Source of the DNA: Desulfosporosinus sp.
GTDB lineage: Bacteria; Bacillota; Desulfitobacteriia; Desulfitobacteriales; Desulfitobacteriaceae
Length of the DNA stretch: 64,000 nucleotides
Assembly (NCBI GenBank): GCA_003513495.1
Contig: DOPM01000058.1
Span: 1 to 64,000, forward strand
Direction: 5' to 3'
Shown: positions 55,756 to 64,000 of the stretch, piece by piece
Numbering within the stretch: the first letter of the stretch is position 1
How the letters are laid out: each line of letters opens with the position of its first letter
The notes under the pieces: generated by a model
What the model saw: the letters and a program-made list of their open reading frames with translations, nothing else
Databases searched by the model: none
Told to the model about the DNA's origin: nothing
Made by a program: the position numbers and the translations under genes

Positions 55756-56904
55756 ATGACTATGACTCTGACTCCAAAACCTAAAGTAGTTGTGGGTATG
55801 AGTGGCGGTGTGGATAGTTCCATGGCCGCCGCTTTGCTCAAAGAAGAAGGCTATGATGTGATCGGGGTTACTCTGCAGATATGGGAAGCAACGGGTCCGG
55901 AAGTTGAAGGAGGCTGCTGCTCCAACTCAGCTATTGATGATGCCAGGCGGGTTGCATTCATACTGGGAATTCCCCATTACGTCCTGAACTTTCGTTCGTA
56001 TTTTAAGGAGACTGTGGTAGATTATTTCACCCAGTCTTATTTGTATGGGGAAACTCCAAACCCCTGTTTAGCCTGCAACAAACATGTAAAATTCGGGGAA
56101 ATGCTCCGCAAAGCACGTGGTTTGGGGGCTGAGTATATTGCAACCGGACATTACGCTCAGGTTTTACGGGATCCGGGCAGTGAACGGTTTCTCTTAAGTA
56201 AGGGCGCAGATAATCGGAAAGATCAGACCTATGCATTGTACATGTTGACCCAGGAACAGCTTGAACATACCTTATTTCCATTAGCAGACTACCGAAAAGA
56301 GCATGTTCGGGAAATGGCTCGGGAGCGAGGCTTAGGTGTCGGTGATAAGCCGGAAAGCCAAGAAATTTGTTTTGTACCGGATGATGATTATGCTTCCTTT
56401 GTTAGGGAACGAATCGAAGTGCCGATTAAGCCGGGCAATTTCGTGGACTTAGCCGGAAATAAGTTAGGCCGGCATGAGGGGATTATTAACTTCACTGTTG
56501 GACAGCGTAAAGGCTTAGGGGTTACTTTTGGTAAACCAATGTACGTAGTAGGGCTAAATCCTGAACTCAATGAGGTGGTTTTGGGCGAAGATCGGGAAGT
56601 CTATACAGATACTCTTTGGGCAACCGAACTTAACTGGATATCCATTCCCTATTTAACTGAACCTCTCAAAGTTGAGGCGAAAATCCGCTATAACTCAACT
56701 GGAGCTCCTGCCACGATTTTTCCTGCTGAAATTGGGTCAGGGTATGAGGTAATGGTGCGTTTTGACCAACCACAGCGTGCAGTGACACCAGGACAGGCAG
56801 TCGTCTTTTATCATGGCAACTTAGTCGTTGGCGGGGGAAAAATTATTTCGGATCCTCGAGGCCGTAATCGAGGTTCGAAGTTCGAGGTTCGTGGTTCGAT
56901 TTAA
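55756..56904 (+). CDS. mnmA: tRNA-specific 2-thiouridylase MnmA
   Basis: A 382-residue enzyme that puts sulfur on U34 of Lys/Glu/Gln tRNAs. The PP-loop is GMSGGVDSSMAA, catalytic Cys are in NPCLACNKHVKFG and ESQEICFV. It starts directly after iscU. The last about 14 residues (GRNRGSKFEVRGSI) are encoded by a short TTCGA/GGTTCG repeat and are not conserved-looking, so the tail may be repeat-derived. Confidence 0.93.
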   Translation: MTMTLTPKPKVVVGMSGGVDSSMAAALLKEEGYDVIGVTLQIWEATGPEVEGGCCSNSAIDDARRVAFILGIPHYVLNFRSYFKETVVDYFTQSYLYGETPNPCLACNKHVKFGEMLRKARGLGAEYIATGHYAQVLRDPGSERFLLSKGADNRKDQTYALYMLTQEQLEHTLFPLADYRKEHVREMARERGLGVGDKPESQEICFVPDDDYASFVRERIEVPIKPGNFVDLAGNKLGRHEGIINFTVGQRKGLGVTFGKPMYVVGLNPELNEVVLGEDREVYTDTLWATELNWISIPYLTEPLKVEAKIRYNSTGAPATIFPAEIGSGYEVMVRFDQPQRAVTPGQAVVFYHGNLVVGGGKIISDPRGRNRGSKFEVRGSI

Positions 56905-56984
56905 GGCACGGCTTTCCGATGCATAAAGGTTAAAGAAGCTGGGCAGAGTATAGATAGAATTCAGTTTAACGAGGTGGAAAACAG

Positions 56985-57479
56985 ATGCGACGCACTCGAG
57001 AGATTGTCGGACTACCCGTTTTAGATTTGAAGAGTGGTAACTCTATTGGCTGGGTACATGATCTTGTCCTTGACAATGACAAAGACGAGGTTGTCGGAGT
57101 CCTCTTAGAAGGCGGGCACTTCTTCCACTCAGCAAAAGGCATTCCTCGAAAGGCCATTGCAACTGTCGGTAAGGATGCCCTAACAGTTCACGAAAAAACA
57201 ATAGAAGAACTAAATGGGATACGGTGGTCTGAAAAGGTAGGAAATGAAGTCTATACTCAAGGTGGAGACGCTAGAGGCACGATTGAAGATGTTTTTCTCG
57301 ATGATTCCATCGAAAGAATGGTTGGATTCGAGGTATCTGACGGGCTCTTCGCTGACCTTCTTCATGGTCGGGGAACGATTCTTAAGCCGCATGTCATGAT
57401 CGATGGAAAAGACATCTTAATTGTTGATAACCAGGTATCCCCCTTGGATCAGTCGAATGAAGGGGGATTAAGAGCATGA
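56985..57479 (+). CDS. PRC-barrel domain protein
   Basis: A 164-residue protein with two PRC-barrel-like halves (LPVLDLKSGNSIGWVHDLVLD and GDARGTIEDVFLDDSIERMVGFEVSDG). PRC-barrels occur in ribosome maturation, photosynthetic and sporulation (YlmC/YrrD) proteins; this looks like the YrrD-type found near mnmA/alaS. ATG follows GAGGTGG. It overlaps the next gene by four bases. Confidence 0.82.
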   Translation: MRRTREIVGLPVLDLKSGNSIGWVHDLVLDNDKDEVVGVLLEGGHFFHSAKGIPRKAIATVGKDALTVHEKTIEELNGIRWSEKVGNEVYTQGGDARGTIEDVFLDDSIERMVGFEVSDGLFADLLHGRGTILKPHVMIDGKDILIVDNQVSPLDQSNEGGLRA

Positions 57480-57670
57480 ATTGTCCAGTTTGTAATGGAC
57501 GTGCCATTGGCAGAGTAGGCGTTGAACAATTCTATTGCTGGGATTGTTGCGTCGAGTTTGCCACTCAGACTGATAAAGTGGTTATTTATGATTTGGCGGA
57601 AGATGGTTCTTTGGTGGCTTGGGATGACGTAAGCTTCAACGAGGGTGCTTTGAATGCGGTTATAGAGTGA
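57476..57670 (+). CDS. Small zinc-ribbon-like protein
   Basis: A 64-residue protein with two Cys pairs (CPVC and CWDCC) fitting a zinc ribbon, then an acidic C-terminus. No family recognised. Overlap with the PRC gene (ATGA) implies coupled translation. Confidence 0.7.
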   Translation: MNCPVCNGRAIGRVGVEQFYCWDCCVEFATQTDKVVIYDLAEDGSLVAWDDVSFNEGALNAVIE

Positions 57671-57702
57671 TCACAGACAGCATAGAGAAGGAGCGATAAA
57701 TA

Positions 57703-57876
57703 ATGAGATCAAAGCATATGGTTAACAGTATTATGACCGGAAGTGTCGCTTTAGCAAGTGCTCTCGCTTTATTCATGTTTCCTCGTCGAAAGAAGAATAT
57801 GTTAATGCGACGCAGTATGAATCTCTTGACCAAGGGAAGGTACATGCTTTTGAAAAGAACAAAATTATTCCACTAA
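57703..57876 (+). CDS. Small basic membrane-associated peptide
   Basis: A 57-residue peptide: one hydrophobic segment (IMTGSVALASALALFMF) and a strongly basic Met-rich C-terminal half (RRKKNMLMRRSMNLLTKGR). It recalls small Bacillus proteins such as DUF3918 but I cannot confirm the family. AAGGAGCG precedes the ATG and a terminator follows, so it is likely real. Confidence 0.65.
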   Translation: MRSKHMVNSIMTGSVALASALALFMFPRRKKNMLMRRSMNLLTKGRYMLLKRTKLFH

Positions 57877-57885
57877 AATAGATTT

Positions 57886-57910
57886 AAAAAGCGCGCATCG
57901 CGCGCTTTTT
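57886..57910. terminator. Intrinsic terminator
   Basis: AAAAAGCGCGC, loop ATC, GCGCGCTTTTT, perfect stem with T-tract, after the small basic peptide gene. Confidence 0.85.
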
Positions 57911-57914
57911 GTTT

Positions 57915-58018
57915 TACTATCAGAAAGTATAAACTTGCGTTATATACTTTCTAAGCATAAGCGCAACTAAGGCGGCCGCCTGCGCCTACGGCTTGGGCGC
58001 CAGCCAAGTTTTCTTTAT
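57915..58018. repeat. 101-104 bp dispersed repeat, family R2, copy 2
   Basis: Nearly identical to 51842-51942, same orientation, with small changes in the middle (GGCGGCCGCCTGCGCC). As in copy 1, it follows a terminator directly. Confidence 0.8.
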
Positions 58019-58059
58019 TAAAGAAATGCTGAAATAGTCAGTTTCATGTCATTGCTCCT

Positions 58060-58138
58060 AAGGCAACTTAAGTGGTGTGTCATCCTGAAGGAGGGACGAC
58101 CGAAGGATCCAGATCCTTCGCTATGGCTCAGGATGACG
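58060..58138. repeat. Dispersed palindromic repeat, family R1, copy D (inverted)
   Basis: GCAACTTAAGTG, GTCATCCTGAAGGAGGGACGAC, AAGGATCCAGATCCTT, GCTCAGGATGAC. This is the reverse-complement order of copies A, B and E. Confidence 0.7.
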
Positions 58139-58149
58139 GAATAATCTCG

Positions 58150-58226
58150 CTAGACAAGGGACGGTTCTTCTGTCTATTTAAGGCTGTAAGCTAGGTAACG
58201 TGTCAAAAAGGACCGTCCCCCTGTCA
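58150..58226. repeat. GGGAC-type repeat hairpin, family R3
   Basis: GACAAGGGACGGTTCTT pairs with AAGGACCGTCCCCCTGTC at 58209-58225, separated by a 42-base loop. It belongs with the hairpins at 4463 and 23821. Its left end is nearly the exact reverse complement of the DUF3842 gene end at 22802-22820. Confidence 0.6.
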
Positions 58227-58270
58227 CGACTCCTTGTCATACCTTAGAAAGGAAGTGTACTTTTCTGGTT

Positions 58271-59302
58271 ATGAAACTTAGTAATTGGAAATGGATTTTC
58301 GCAGGCACCTGTTTGCTTGCAGCTATACTAGTTCTTTTCAAGGTAAGGGCAATTTTGGGACCGTTTTTTTTAGCCTTTGTGCTCGCATATCTGTTGAACC
58401 CGCTGGTGGTTCTTTTGGAACGATATAAGCTTAGTCGAAACAAAGCAATTGCCATTGTTTTTAGCTTGATTATTATCTTCTTCTCAGCCACTGTCTTTTT
58501 GATCATCCCAATTATTTATAATGAATTAAGTAAATTGGTAGCGATTTTGCCTCAGACAATCCAGTCGATTACGGATATGATCGATGGGTATCGCAATGAG
58601 TTTAAAGCGACGGGGCTGCCCAGTCGTGTTGCCCTCGTCCTGGATGAGCATTTAGCAGAGGGAGAAACAATGCTTGCAGAGCGGCTTAATCTGTTTCTCG
58701 ATAATTTGCCGAGGGCCTTGTCCACTGTGACTCTTTATATGCTATCTCCTGTCATAGCCATCTATTTCCTAGCAGATTGGAAAGGGTTAGGAGAAGGGTT
58801 TTATCGAATTGTCCCGCAACGTTGGAGGATGGAATGGCGACGTCTATGGCAGGACATCAACCATGTTATTCGGCAATATGTACGAGGAGATCTGGTCGTT
58901 GCCATGATTGTAGGGATACTAATTGGCATAGGAGTAAAACTAATTGGGATGGACTATGCCTTGCTAATCGGTCTTATTTGTGGGACGTTTGATCTTATTC
59001 CTTATTTTGGACCAGCAATTGGAGCAGTGCCTGCTGTCCTCTTGGCCTTAACCCATTCTCCAGTTATGGCGCTTAAGGTGGTGTTGATCATTTTCGTAGT
59101 TCAACAACTCGAGGGAAATGTCATATCTCCTAAACTCATGGGTGAGAGCGTTGGGCTTCATCCCCTTTGGGTTGTGTTTGCCCTCTTAGCTTGTGGAGAA
59201 ATTGCAGGATTCTGGGGACTATTCTTGGCTGTCCCTTTGGCTGCTGTCATTCGAGTTATTCTAAAGCATGTTTATTTCCGGCTGGTTTCAACCAAAGTCT
59301 AA
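58271..59302 (+). CDS. AI-2E-family transporter
   Basis: A 343-residue polytopic membrane protein of the AI-2E/PerM/YtvI family; members move autoinducer-2, Na+/H+ or unknown solutes. Seven or eight TM segments are visible, with the conserved C-terminal FDLIPYFGPAIGAVPA and QQLEGNVISPKLMGESVGLHPLWV. AAAGGAAGTG lies upstream. Located before alaS in many related genomes; substrate unknown. Confidence 0.88.
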   Translation: MKLSNWKWIFAGTCLLAAILVLFKVRAILGPFFLAFVLAYLLNPLVVLLERYKLSRNKAIAIVFSLIIIFFSATVFLIIPIIYNELSKLVAILPQTIQSITDMIDGYRNEFKATGLPSRVALVLDEHLAEGETMLAERLNLFLDNLPRALSTVTLYMLSPVIAIYFLADWKGLGEGFYRIVPQRWRMEWRRLWQDINHVIRQYVRGDLVVAMIVGILIGIGVKLIGMDYALLIGLICGTFDLIPYFGPAIGAVPAVLLALTHSPVMALKVVLIIFVVQQLEGNVISPKLMGESVGLHPLWVVFALLACGEIAGFWGLFLAVPLAAVIRVILKHVYFRLVSTKV

Positions 59303-59306
59303 CTAG

Positions 59307-59462
59307 TTGACAAATAAGACATTCCCTGTATATACTTTATAGACAATGGGAATTTTATATAAACGAATGAGAATTAAGTCGGAAACGTTCTTTAGCCCGT
59401 AAGATAGCAGGGTGATCCCAAAAAATCTCGTCCCTGATTGAAATAGGGGGAGATTATTTTTT
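59307..59462 (+). promoter_or_regulatory. alaS leader with promoter, reduced T-box-like core and terminator
   Basis: TTGACA (59307-59312), 18 bases, TATACT (59331-59336). AGCAGGGTGATCCC (59407-59420) resembles the T-box core AGGGTGGNACC but lacks the TGGN needed to pair with a tRNA end. The following AATCTCGTCCCT pairs with AGGGGGAGATT and ends in TATTTTTTT, a terminator of the usual T-box style. About 65 bases remain between start and core, too few for a full Stem I. Confidence 0.6.
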
Positions 59463-59487
59463 TATGAAATTCAAAGGGGTGTTCGCA

Positions 59488-62115
59488 TTGTATTCTGGTA
59501 ATGAATTAAGGGACATGTTTCTTAAATATTTTGAAGCTAAAGGACACAAGATTTTGCCTAGCGCTTCGCTGATCCCCAAAGATGATCCAACCTTGTTGTT
59601 AACAGTGGCGGGCATGGTCCCTTTTAAACCATACTTTCAACGTCGGGTTGAACCTCCTTTTCCGAGAGCAACCACCGCTCAAAAGTGTGTGCGCACTCCG
59701 GATCTCGAGGAAGTTGGAAAAACTGCCCGACACCATACATATTTTGAAATGCTGGGAAACTTTTCCTTTGGAGATTATTTTAAAACTGACGCCATTCCTT
59801 GGGCTTGGGAGTATATAACTGAGGTTTTAAAAATACCTGTAGAAAAACTGTGGGTGACGATTTACCCAGAAGATGAGGATGCAAAAGGGATCTGGGAAAA
59901 AGCGGGTGTTAGATCCGAACGTATCGTTGGAGATCCAGAGAACTTCTGGGCGGCTGGTCCGACGGGCCCTTGTGGACCTTGTTCTGAGATCTATGTTGAT
60001 TTGGGTGAAGCCAGAGGGTGTGGTAAACCTAGTTGTGCTATCGGGTGTGACTGTGATCGTTTCTTGGAAATATGGAATTTGGTCTTCATGCAGTACAATC
60101 GCGATGAGGCGGGTGTCCTGACGCCGCTTCCTAAGCAAAACATTGATACGGGAATGGGTTTAGAGCGGATTGCCTCTGTAATGCAAGGGGTTGAAACTAA
60201 TTTTGACACGGATCTATTCCGTCCCATTATTGATTATGTAGCAACCTTGGCAGGGGTTAAGTATAAGGAAAACCCTAAAAGTGATTTGGCTTTAAAGGTG
60301 GTTTCAGATCACCTTCGAGCAGTTTCCTTTATGCTCTCTGATGGAATTCGGCCGAATAATGAAGGCCGTGGCTATGTCCTGCGTCGTATTTTACGTCGTG
60401 CTGTCAGGTATGCAAAACTCCTTGGGATTGACAAGCCGTTCTTAGAATCCGCCTTTAGAATAATTCAAAGGGACTATGCACATGCCTATCCTGAGCTTAA
60501 AGAAAATGAGAATTTTATTTTAAACCACTTAATTTTAGAAGAAAAGAACTTTTTGGCGACCTTAGAGCAAGGTACTCAGCTATTGCAGGAAAAGGTCAAG
60601 GAGCTTTTGAAACAAGAAGAGGCAGTGTTAACAGGAGCGGATGCCTTTTATTTATATGAAACTTATGGTTTCCCAGTAGAATTAACGGAAGAAATGCTGG
60701 CGGAACAAGGGCTGACTGTAGATATGGTATCCTTTCAAGCGGCAGCAGAGGAGCATCGCCTCAGGGCTAAAGAACAATCCCAGCAAATGCGCGCCGTGGT
60801 GGAAAGCCCGGAACTCATAGAAAAGGCCAAATCTTTAGGAACGACACCCTTCATTGGGTATGAAAAAGCATCGACAACAACTCGTATAGAGGGTCTGTTT
60901 GTGGATGGCAAGGAGATGCAAGATGCGGGTGAAGGGGAAGAGGTCATGATCTTCCTTTCTGAAACGCCGTTCTATGCAGAAAGCGGAGGTCAGGTATCGG
61001 ATGTAGGTGTCATTCGAACATCCCGGGCCGAGGCCCGAGTACTTGAAGTCAAAAAAGGTGTAACAGGTACCCTTTACCATAGAGCAGAGGTCACGACAGG
61101 AGTTCTGCACGTGGGTGAATCTGCTGAGGTCGAAATCGATAACTCTGAACGTCTGGCAACCACTCGACATCACAGCGCGACTCACCTCCTTCAGACCGCG
61201 TTGAGATCAGTTTTAGGAGAGCATGTACAACAGGCCGGGTCTTTGGTGACTCCGGAACGCTTGCGTTTTGACTTTACTCATTTTTCACCCATGACACCGG
61301 ATGGGTTAAGGGCTGTAGAAGGTTTGATTAATGAGGCAGTGCTAAAGAATATGCCTGTTAAAGCGACAGAAATGTTGTTGAAAGAGGCTAAAGAGAGTGG
61401 AGTAACGGCACTTTTTGGAGAAAAATACGGAGAAATTGTTAGAGTCATCAGTATGGGGACATTTAGTCAAGAATTATGTGGTGGAACTCATGTCAGCAGC
61501 ACGGGAGAAATTGGCTTGGTAAAAATCCTCAGCGAGGGTGGAATTGGAGCTGGCTTACGGAGGATTGAGGCAGTTGCTGGATTAGAGGCCTTGGCTTACT
61601 TCCGCTCCCTTGATGAACAAGTAATGGAAGTAGCCCAAACCCTTAAAGCTCAGCCATTAGAAATAGGTAAGCGAGTAAATGGTTTAATGTCACAAGTTAA
61701 AGACCTCGAACGAGAGATCGGACAGCTTCAGGCAAAGCTCGCTAAAAACGAAGTAGATGGTTTGCTGAATCTAGTAAGCGAGGTGGAGGGCGTTCAGTTT
61801 ATAGCTGCCCAAGTACATGCTTCAGACATGGAGAGCCTTCGTCAAAGAGTGGATCTTATTCGAGACAAAATGAAATCCGGGGTTATTGTCTTGGGTGCAG
61901 TTAGTGAAGGAAAGGTAAATTTTGTCACAACTGTAAGCCCGACAGGTTTAAGTGGGCTTCATGCCGGACAGATTATTAAAGAAGTAGCCAAAATAACCGG
62001 TGGCGGTGGCGGCGGAAGGCCAGATATGGCCCAGGCTGGTGGTAAAGATCCTAGTAAACTGGGAGAAGCCATTGATCGAGTTCCTCATCTTCTCCGTAGT
62101 TTTCTCAAAAAATAG
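59488..62115 (+). CDS. alaS: Alanyl-tRNA synthetase
   Basis: About 875 residues. Catalytic class II core (SGNELRDMFLKYFEAKGHK, ATTAQKCVRTPDLE), editing domain with HHSATHLLQTALR and the zinc motif CGGTHVSSTGEIG, and a C-terminal Gly-rich oligomerisation part (KITGGGGGGRPDMAQAGG). TTG 59488 after AAAGGGGTG (59473-59481) is preferred to ATG 59464, which touches the terminator T-run and gives an extra eight residues. Confidence 0.94.
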   Translation: MYSGNELRDMFLKYFEAKGHKILPSASLIPKDDPTLLLTVAGMVPFKPYFQRRVEPPFPRATTAQKCVRTPDLEEVGKTARHHTYFEMLGNFSFGDYFKTDAIPWAWEYITEVLKIPVEKLWVTIYPEDEDAKGIWEKAGVRSERIVGDPENFWAAGPTGPCGPCSEIYVDLGEARGCGKPSCAIGCDCDRFLEIWNLVFMQYNRDEAGVLTPLPKQNIDTGMGLERIASVMQGVETNFDTDLFRPIIDYVATLAGVKYKENPKSDLALKVVSDHLRAVSFMLSDGIRPNNEGRGYVLRRILRRAVRYAKLLGIDKPFLESAFRIIQRDYAHAYPELKENENFILNHLILEEKNFLATLEQGTQLLQEKVKELLKQEEAVLTGADAFYLYETYGFPVELTEEMLAEQGLTVDMVSFQAAAEEHRLRAKEQSQQMRAVVESPELIEKAKSLGTTPFIGYEKASTTTRIEGLFVDGKEMQDAGEGEEVMIFLSETPFYAESGGQVSDVGVIRTSRAEARVLEVKKGVTGTLYHRAEVTTGVLHVGESAEVEIDNSERLATTRHHSATHLLQTALRSVLGEHVQQAGSLVTPERLRFDFTHFSPMTPDGLRAVEGLINEAVLKNMPVKATEMLLKEAKESGVTALFGEKYGEIVRVISMGTFSQELCGGTHVSSTGEIGLVKILSEGGIGAGLRRIEAVAGLEALAYFRSLDEQVMEVAQTLKAQPLEIGKRVNGLMSQVKDLEREIGQLQAKLAKNEVDGLLNLVSEVEGVQFIAAQVHASDMESLRQRVDLIRDKMKSGVIVLGAVSEGKVNFVTTVSPTGLSGLHAGQIIKEVAKITGGGGGGRPDMAQAGGKDPSKLGEAIDRVPHLLRSFLKK

Positions 62116-62203
62116 AGGAGAATCTTTTAACCAGTCAGAATAACTAATATTAGCAGGAGATAGCGAGAAACGGAGAATCGAAAGGCGAAAGGGGGCAGGG
62201 AAT

Positions 62204-62458
62204 ATGGATCGAATGGAAGAAACCATGATGTTTAAGGCTGTGGTAGAAGAAGACATTTCTGCCCGGGATATTTTGCAGAAGGTGTATGCCGCGTTACAAG
62301 AGAAAGGATATGACCCGATTAACCAAATGGTTGGTTATCTCATGTCAGGCGACCCTGTGTACATTACCAGCCACAATCAGGCGAGATCAATGATTCGTAA
62401 ACTTGAACGCTTTGAGCTGATCGAAGAACTGGTTAGAACCTATTTGCAAGAAAAATAA
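62204..62458 (+). CDS. IreB-family (UPF0297) regulatory phosphoprotein
   Basis: An 84-residue protein ([43 protein letters not shown]) of the IreB family, in Enterococcus a phospho-target of the kinase IreK. It follows alaS as in many Firmicutes. Here the usual next gene ruvX/yqgF is not present; a terminator and a repeat follow. Confidence 0.9.
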   Translation: MDRMEETMMFKAVVEEDISARDILQKVYAALQEKGYDPINQMVGYLMSGDPVYITSHNQARSMIRKLERFELIEELVRTYLQEK

Positions 62459-62463
62459 TTTTT

Positions 62464-62500
62464 AAGTTGAAACCCTCACTCAACGTGAGGGTTTCAACTT
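62464..62500. terminator. Terminator after ireB
   Basis: AAGTTGAAACCCTCAC (62464-62479) and GTGAGGGTTTCAACTT (62485-62500) form a perfect 16-bp stem with a 5-base loop. The 316-base gap to the next gene also holds TTCGA-type simple sequence (62503-62530) and repeat R1 copy E. Confidence 0.75.
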
Positions 62501-62591
62501 TAGCGAAGCTCGAGGCTCGAAGCGCGAACATTGGAATTTCGTTCTACTATCAGTATAAGATTAGCGCCTTGCTTAGAGAACAATTCAAGCT

Positions 62592-62668
62592 GTGTCATCC
62601 TGAGCGATAGCGAAGGATCTAGATCCTTCAGTCATTCTTCTTTCAGGATGACTTAGCCCTTAAGTTGC
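62592..62668. repeat. Dispersed palindromic repeat, family R1, copy E
   Basis: TGTGTCATCCTGAGCG, AAGGATCTAGATCCTT, TTTCAGGATGACTTAG, CCTTAAGTTGC, same order as copies A and B. Confidence 0.75.
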
Positions 62669-62774
62669 TTTATATAGCAATGACGAGCCCTTGACGTAGG
62701 ATCGAGGGTTGCTAAGGCTTTACGTTTCGAGCATCCCCGGGAATCGCACTTGCACCTGAAAGGAGGGCGTGGAA

Positions 62775-63719
62775 ATGCGTCAAGTCAAACTTGGTTTATG
62801 GGGAGCAGAAGTTTCAGAGGTGTGCTTCGGAAGTTTAGCAATATCTCCGTTACAAGGCCGGGTAACGGAAGCAGAAGGAGTATCTGTTTTACGCTATGCT
62901 CTGGACCAAGGGATCAATTGGATTGACACGGCGGAAATCTACGATAACTATGGACAAATTGCTCAGGCAATAAAAGATCATCCGGACGTTCGAGTTGTTA
63001 GTAAATCCTACTCTGTTTCTGCTGAAGATATGAGCTTTAGTCTAGAAAAGGCACGAACTGCTCTAAATAGAGATACTCTTGACTTTTTTCTCCTTCATGA
63101 ACAGGAAAGTGCTTTAACTCTCAAAGGGCATGAGAAGGCCTGGGAAGAGCTTCTGCGGGCAAAGGAAAAGGGTATTGTGCGTTGGATCGGAATTTCGACT
63201 CATGCTGTTGCAGGAGTGCGAGCCGGAGCGCTATTACCCGGTCTGGATGTCATTCACCCGATCTTAAATTATCAGGGACTTGGGATCATTGATGGAACCT
63301 TAAGCGATATGCAGGATGCCATTTCCTTTGCTTCTGACTTGGGGATCGGGATTTACGCTATGAAGGTTTTTGGGGGCGGGCACTTGGCAAATAATCCTGA
63401 GAAAGCCTTGGCCTTTACCCGAAGCGTTCCAGGTGTGCAGGGAATTGCTTTGGGAATGTCCAGCCGAGAAGAGGTCGATTATAATCTGCTCTTGATGGCT
63501 GGAAAAGAGGTTCCCCAGGCCTTACAAGAAAAGGTTAAGCATCGGAAACGGAAACTCTACATTGCCGATTGGTGTCAGGGATGCGGGCTTTGTTTAGAGG
63601 CTTGTCCTCAAGGTGCTTTAAGTATTGAAGATACTGTATCCGTCGTTAATGCTGAAGCATGTGTACTTTGTGGGTATTGTGGTAGGGTTTGTCCGCATTT
63701 TTGCCTCAAAATCGTTTAG
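62775..63719 (+). CDS. Aldo/keto reductase fused to two 4Fe-4S motifs
   Basis: About 314 residues. The N-terminal TIM barrel carries the reductase residues Asp and Tyr in NWIDTAEIYDNYG, Lys in VVSKSYS and a His in FLLHEQES. The C-terminus has two ferredoxin motifs, CQGCGLCLEACPQG and CVLCGYCGRVCPHFCL. Such fusions occur in anaerobes and probably couple NAD(P)H to ferredoxin electrons. ATG 62775 is used because AGGAGGG (62761-62767) is seven bases before it. Confidence 0.87.
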   Translation: MRQVKLGLWGAEVSEVCFGSLAISPLQGRVTEAEGVSVLRYALDQGINWIDTAEIYDNYGQIAQAIKDHPDVRVVSKSYSVSAEDMSFSLEKARTALNRDTLDFFLLHEQESALTLKGHEKAWEELLRAKEKGIVRWIGISTHAVAGVRAGALLPGLDVIHPILNYQGLGIIDGTLSDMQDAISFASDLGIGIYAMKVFGGGHLANNPEKALAFTRSVPGVQGIALGMSSREEVDYNLLLMAGKEVPQALQEKVKHRKRKLYIADWCQGCGLCLEACPQGALSIEDTVSVVNAEACVLCGYCGRVCPHFCLKIV

Positions 63720-63762
63720 GCTATGAGATGTAAAGAATTAATACGAGGAACAAGGAGAAACT

Positions 63763-64000
63763 ATGAGCTGGATATATTTAATATTAGCTATAGCTTTTGA
63801 ACTCTGTGGCACAACATTAATGAAGCTTTCAGATGGATTGACAAAACTAGTTCCATCAATAGGTATGTTTGTTTCATATACGTTATGTTTTTGGCTTCTA
63901 TCTTTGTCTTTAAAAGAAATTGAGGTAAGTGTGGCCTATGCGATTTGGTCAGCTGTAGGGATCGTGGTTATTTCAGTTATAGGGATCGTGTTTTTTAAAG
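63763..64000 (+). CDS. Small multidrug resistance (SMR) transporter, cut by window end
   Basis: The first 79 residues of an SMR/EmrE-like exporter. The first TM helix has the essential Glu (AIAFELCGTTLMKLSDGL) and the third shows VAYAIWSAVGIVVISVIG. AAGGAG precedes ATG 63763. The last helix lies beyond the window. Confidence 0.85.
   Translation, partial: MSWIYLILAIAFELCGTTLMKLSDGLTKLVPSIGMFVSYTLCFWLLSLSLKEIEVSVAYAIWSAVGIVVISVIGIVFFK

Overview
The window reads as chromosomal DNA of a spore-forming, strictly anaerobic, low- to mid-GC Firmicute of the Desulfosporosinus/Desulfitobacterium type. This is inferred from gene content and order; no rRNA gene is present to prove it. Supporting signs are an alpha/beta SASP gene, SpoIID and BofC-like genes, YjcZ-like tiny spore-type peptides, T-box control, many strong GGAGG ribosome sites, and an anaerobic set made of a Tat-exported [NiFe] hydrogenase, a tungsten-type aldehyde:ferredoxin oxidoreductase, a membrane polyferredoxin and an aldo/keto reductase with two 4Fe-4S sites.

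Accessory half (about 1-24,400): a NapH-like polyferredoxin between two direct repeats; a PAS-PAS-GAF hybrid kinase; a minus-strand alcohol/aldehyde module (Fe-ADH, AOR, MoaD-like carrier) divergent from a PucR-type regulator; a soluble diacid-sensor/MCP-like protein; a LarA-type nickel enzyme; an SASP gene; then a complete [NiFe] hydrogenase locus (hyaABCD-like genes on the minus strand, hypAB and hypFCDE on the plus strand), followed by a DUF3842 gene and cysK.

Housekeeping half (about 24,400-64,000): yebC, bofC-like, ruvCAB, spoIID, queA, tgt, yajC, an EcsC-family gene, an HD-domain gene, secDF, a lipoprotein deacetylase; then a tiny-gene island (six alternating Gly-rich single-TM peptides and an opposing Trp-rich 29-residue peptide); a NiCo-riboswitch-controlled CDF exporter; recJ, apt, relA, dtd, an MBL-fold hydrolase, T-box-controlled hisS-aspS, csoR-trxA, rarA, rrf2-iscS-iscU-mnmA, a PRC-barrel/zinc-ribbon/small-peptide cluster, an AI-2E-type transporter, alaS-ireB, an aldo/keto reductase, and an SMR gene cut by the window end.

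Nickel links several parts: the hydrogenase with HypA/HypB insertion proteins, LarA, and a Ni/Co-responsive exporter. Several families of dispersed palindromic repeats sit between genes, sometimes inside leaders or gene ends. The most unusual element is the tiny-gene island at 37,540-39,065, where both opposing units carry the same AC-N17-CATANNNTA (sigma-K-like) promoter layout.
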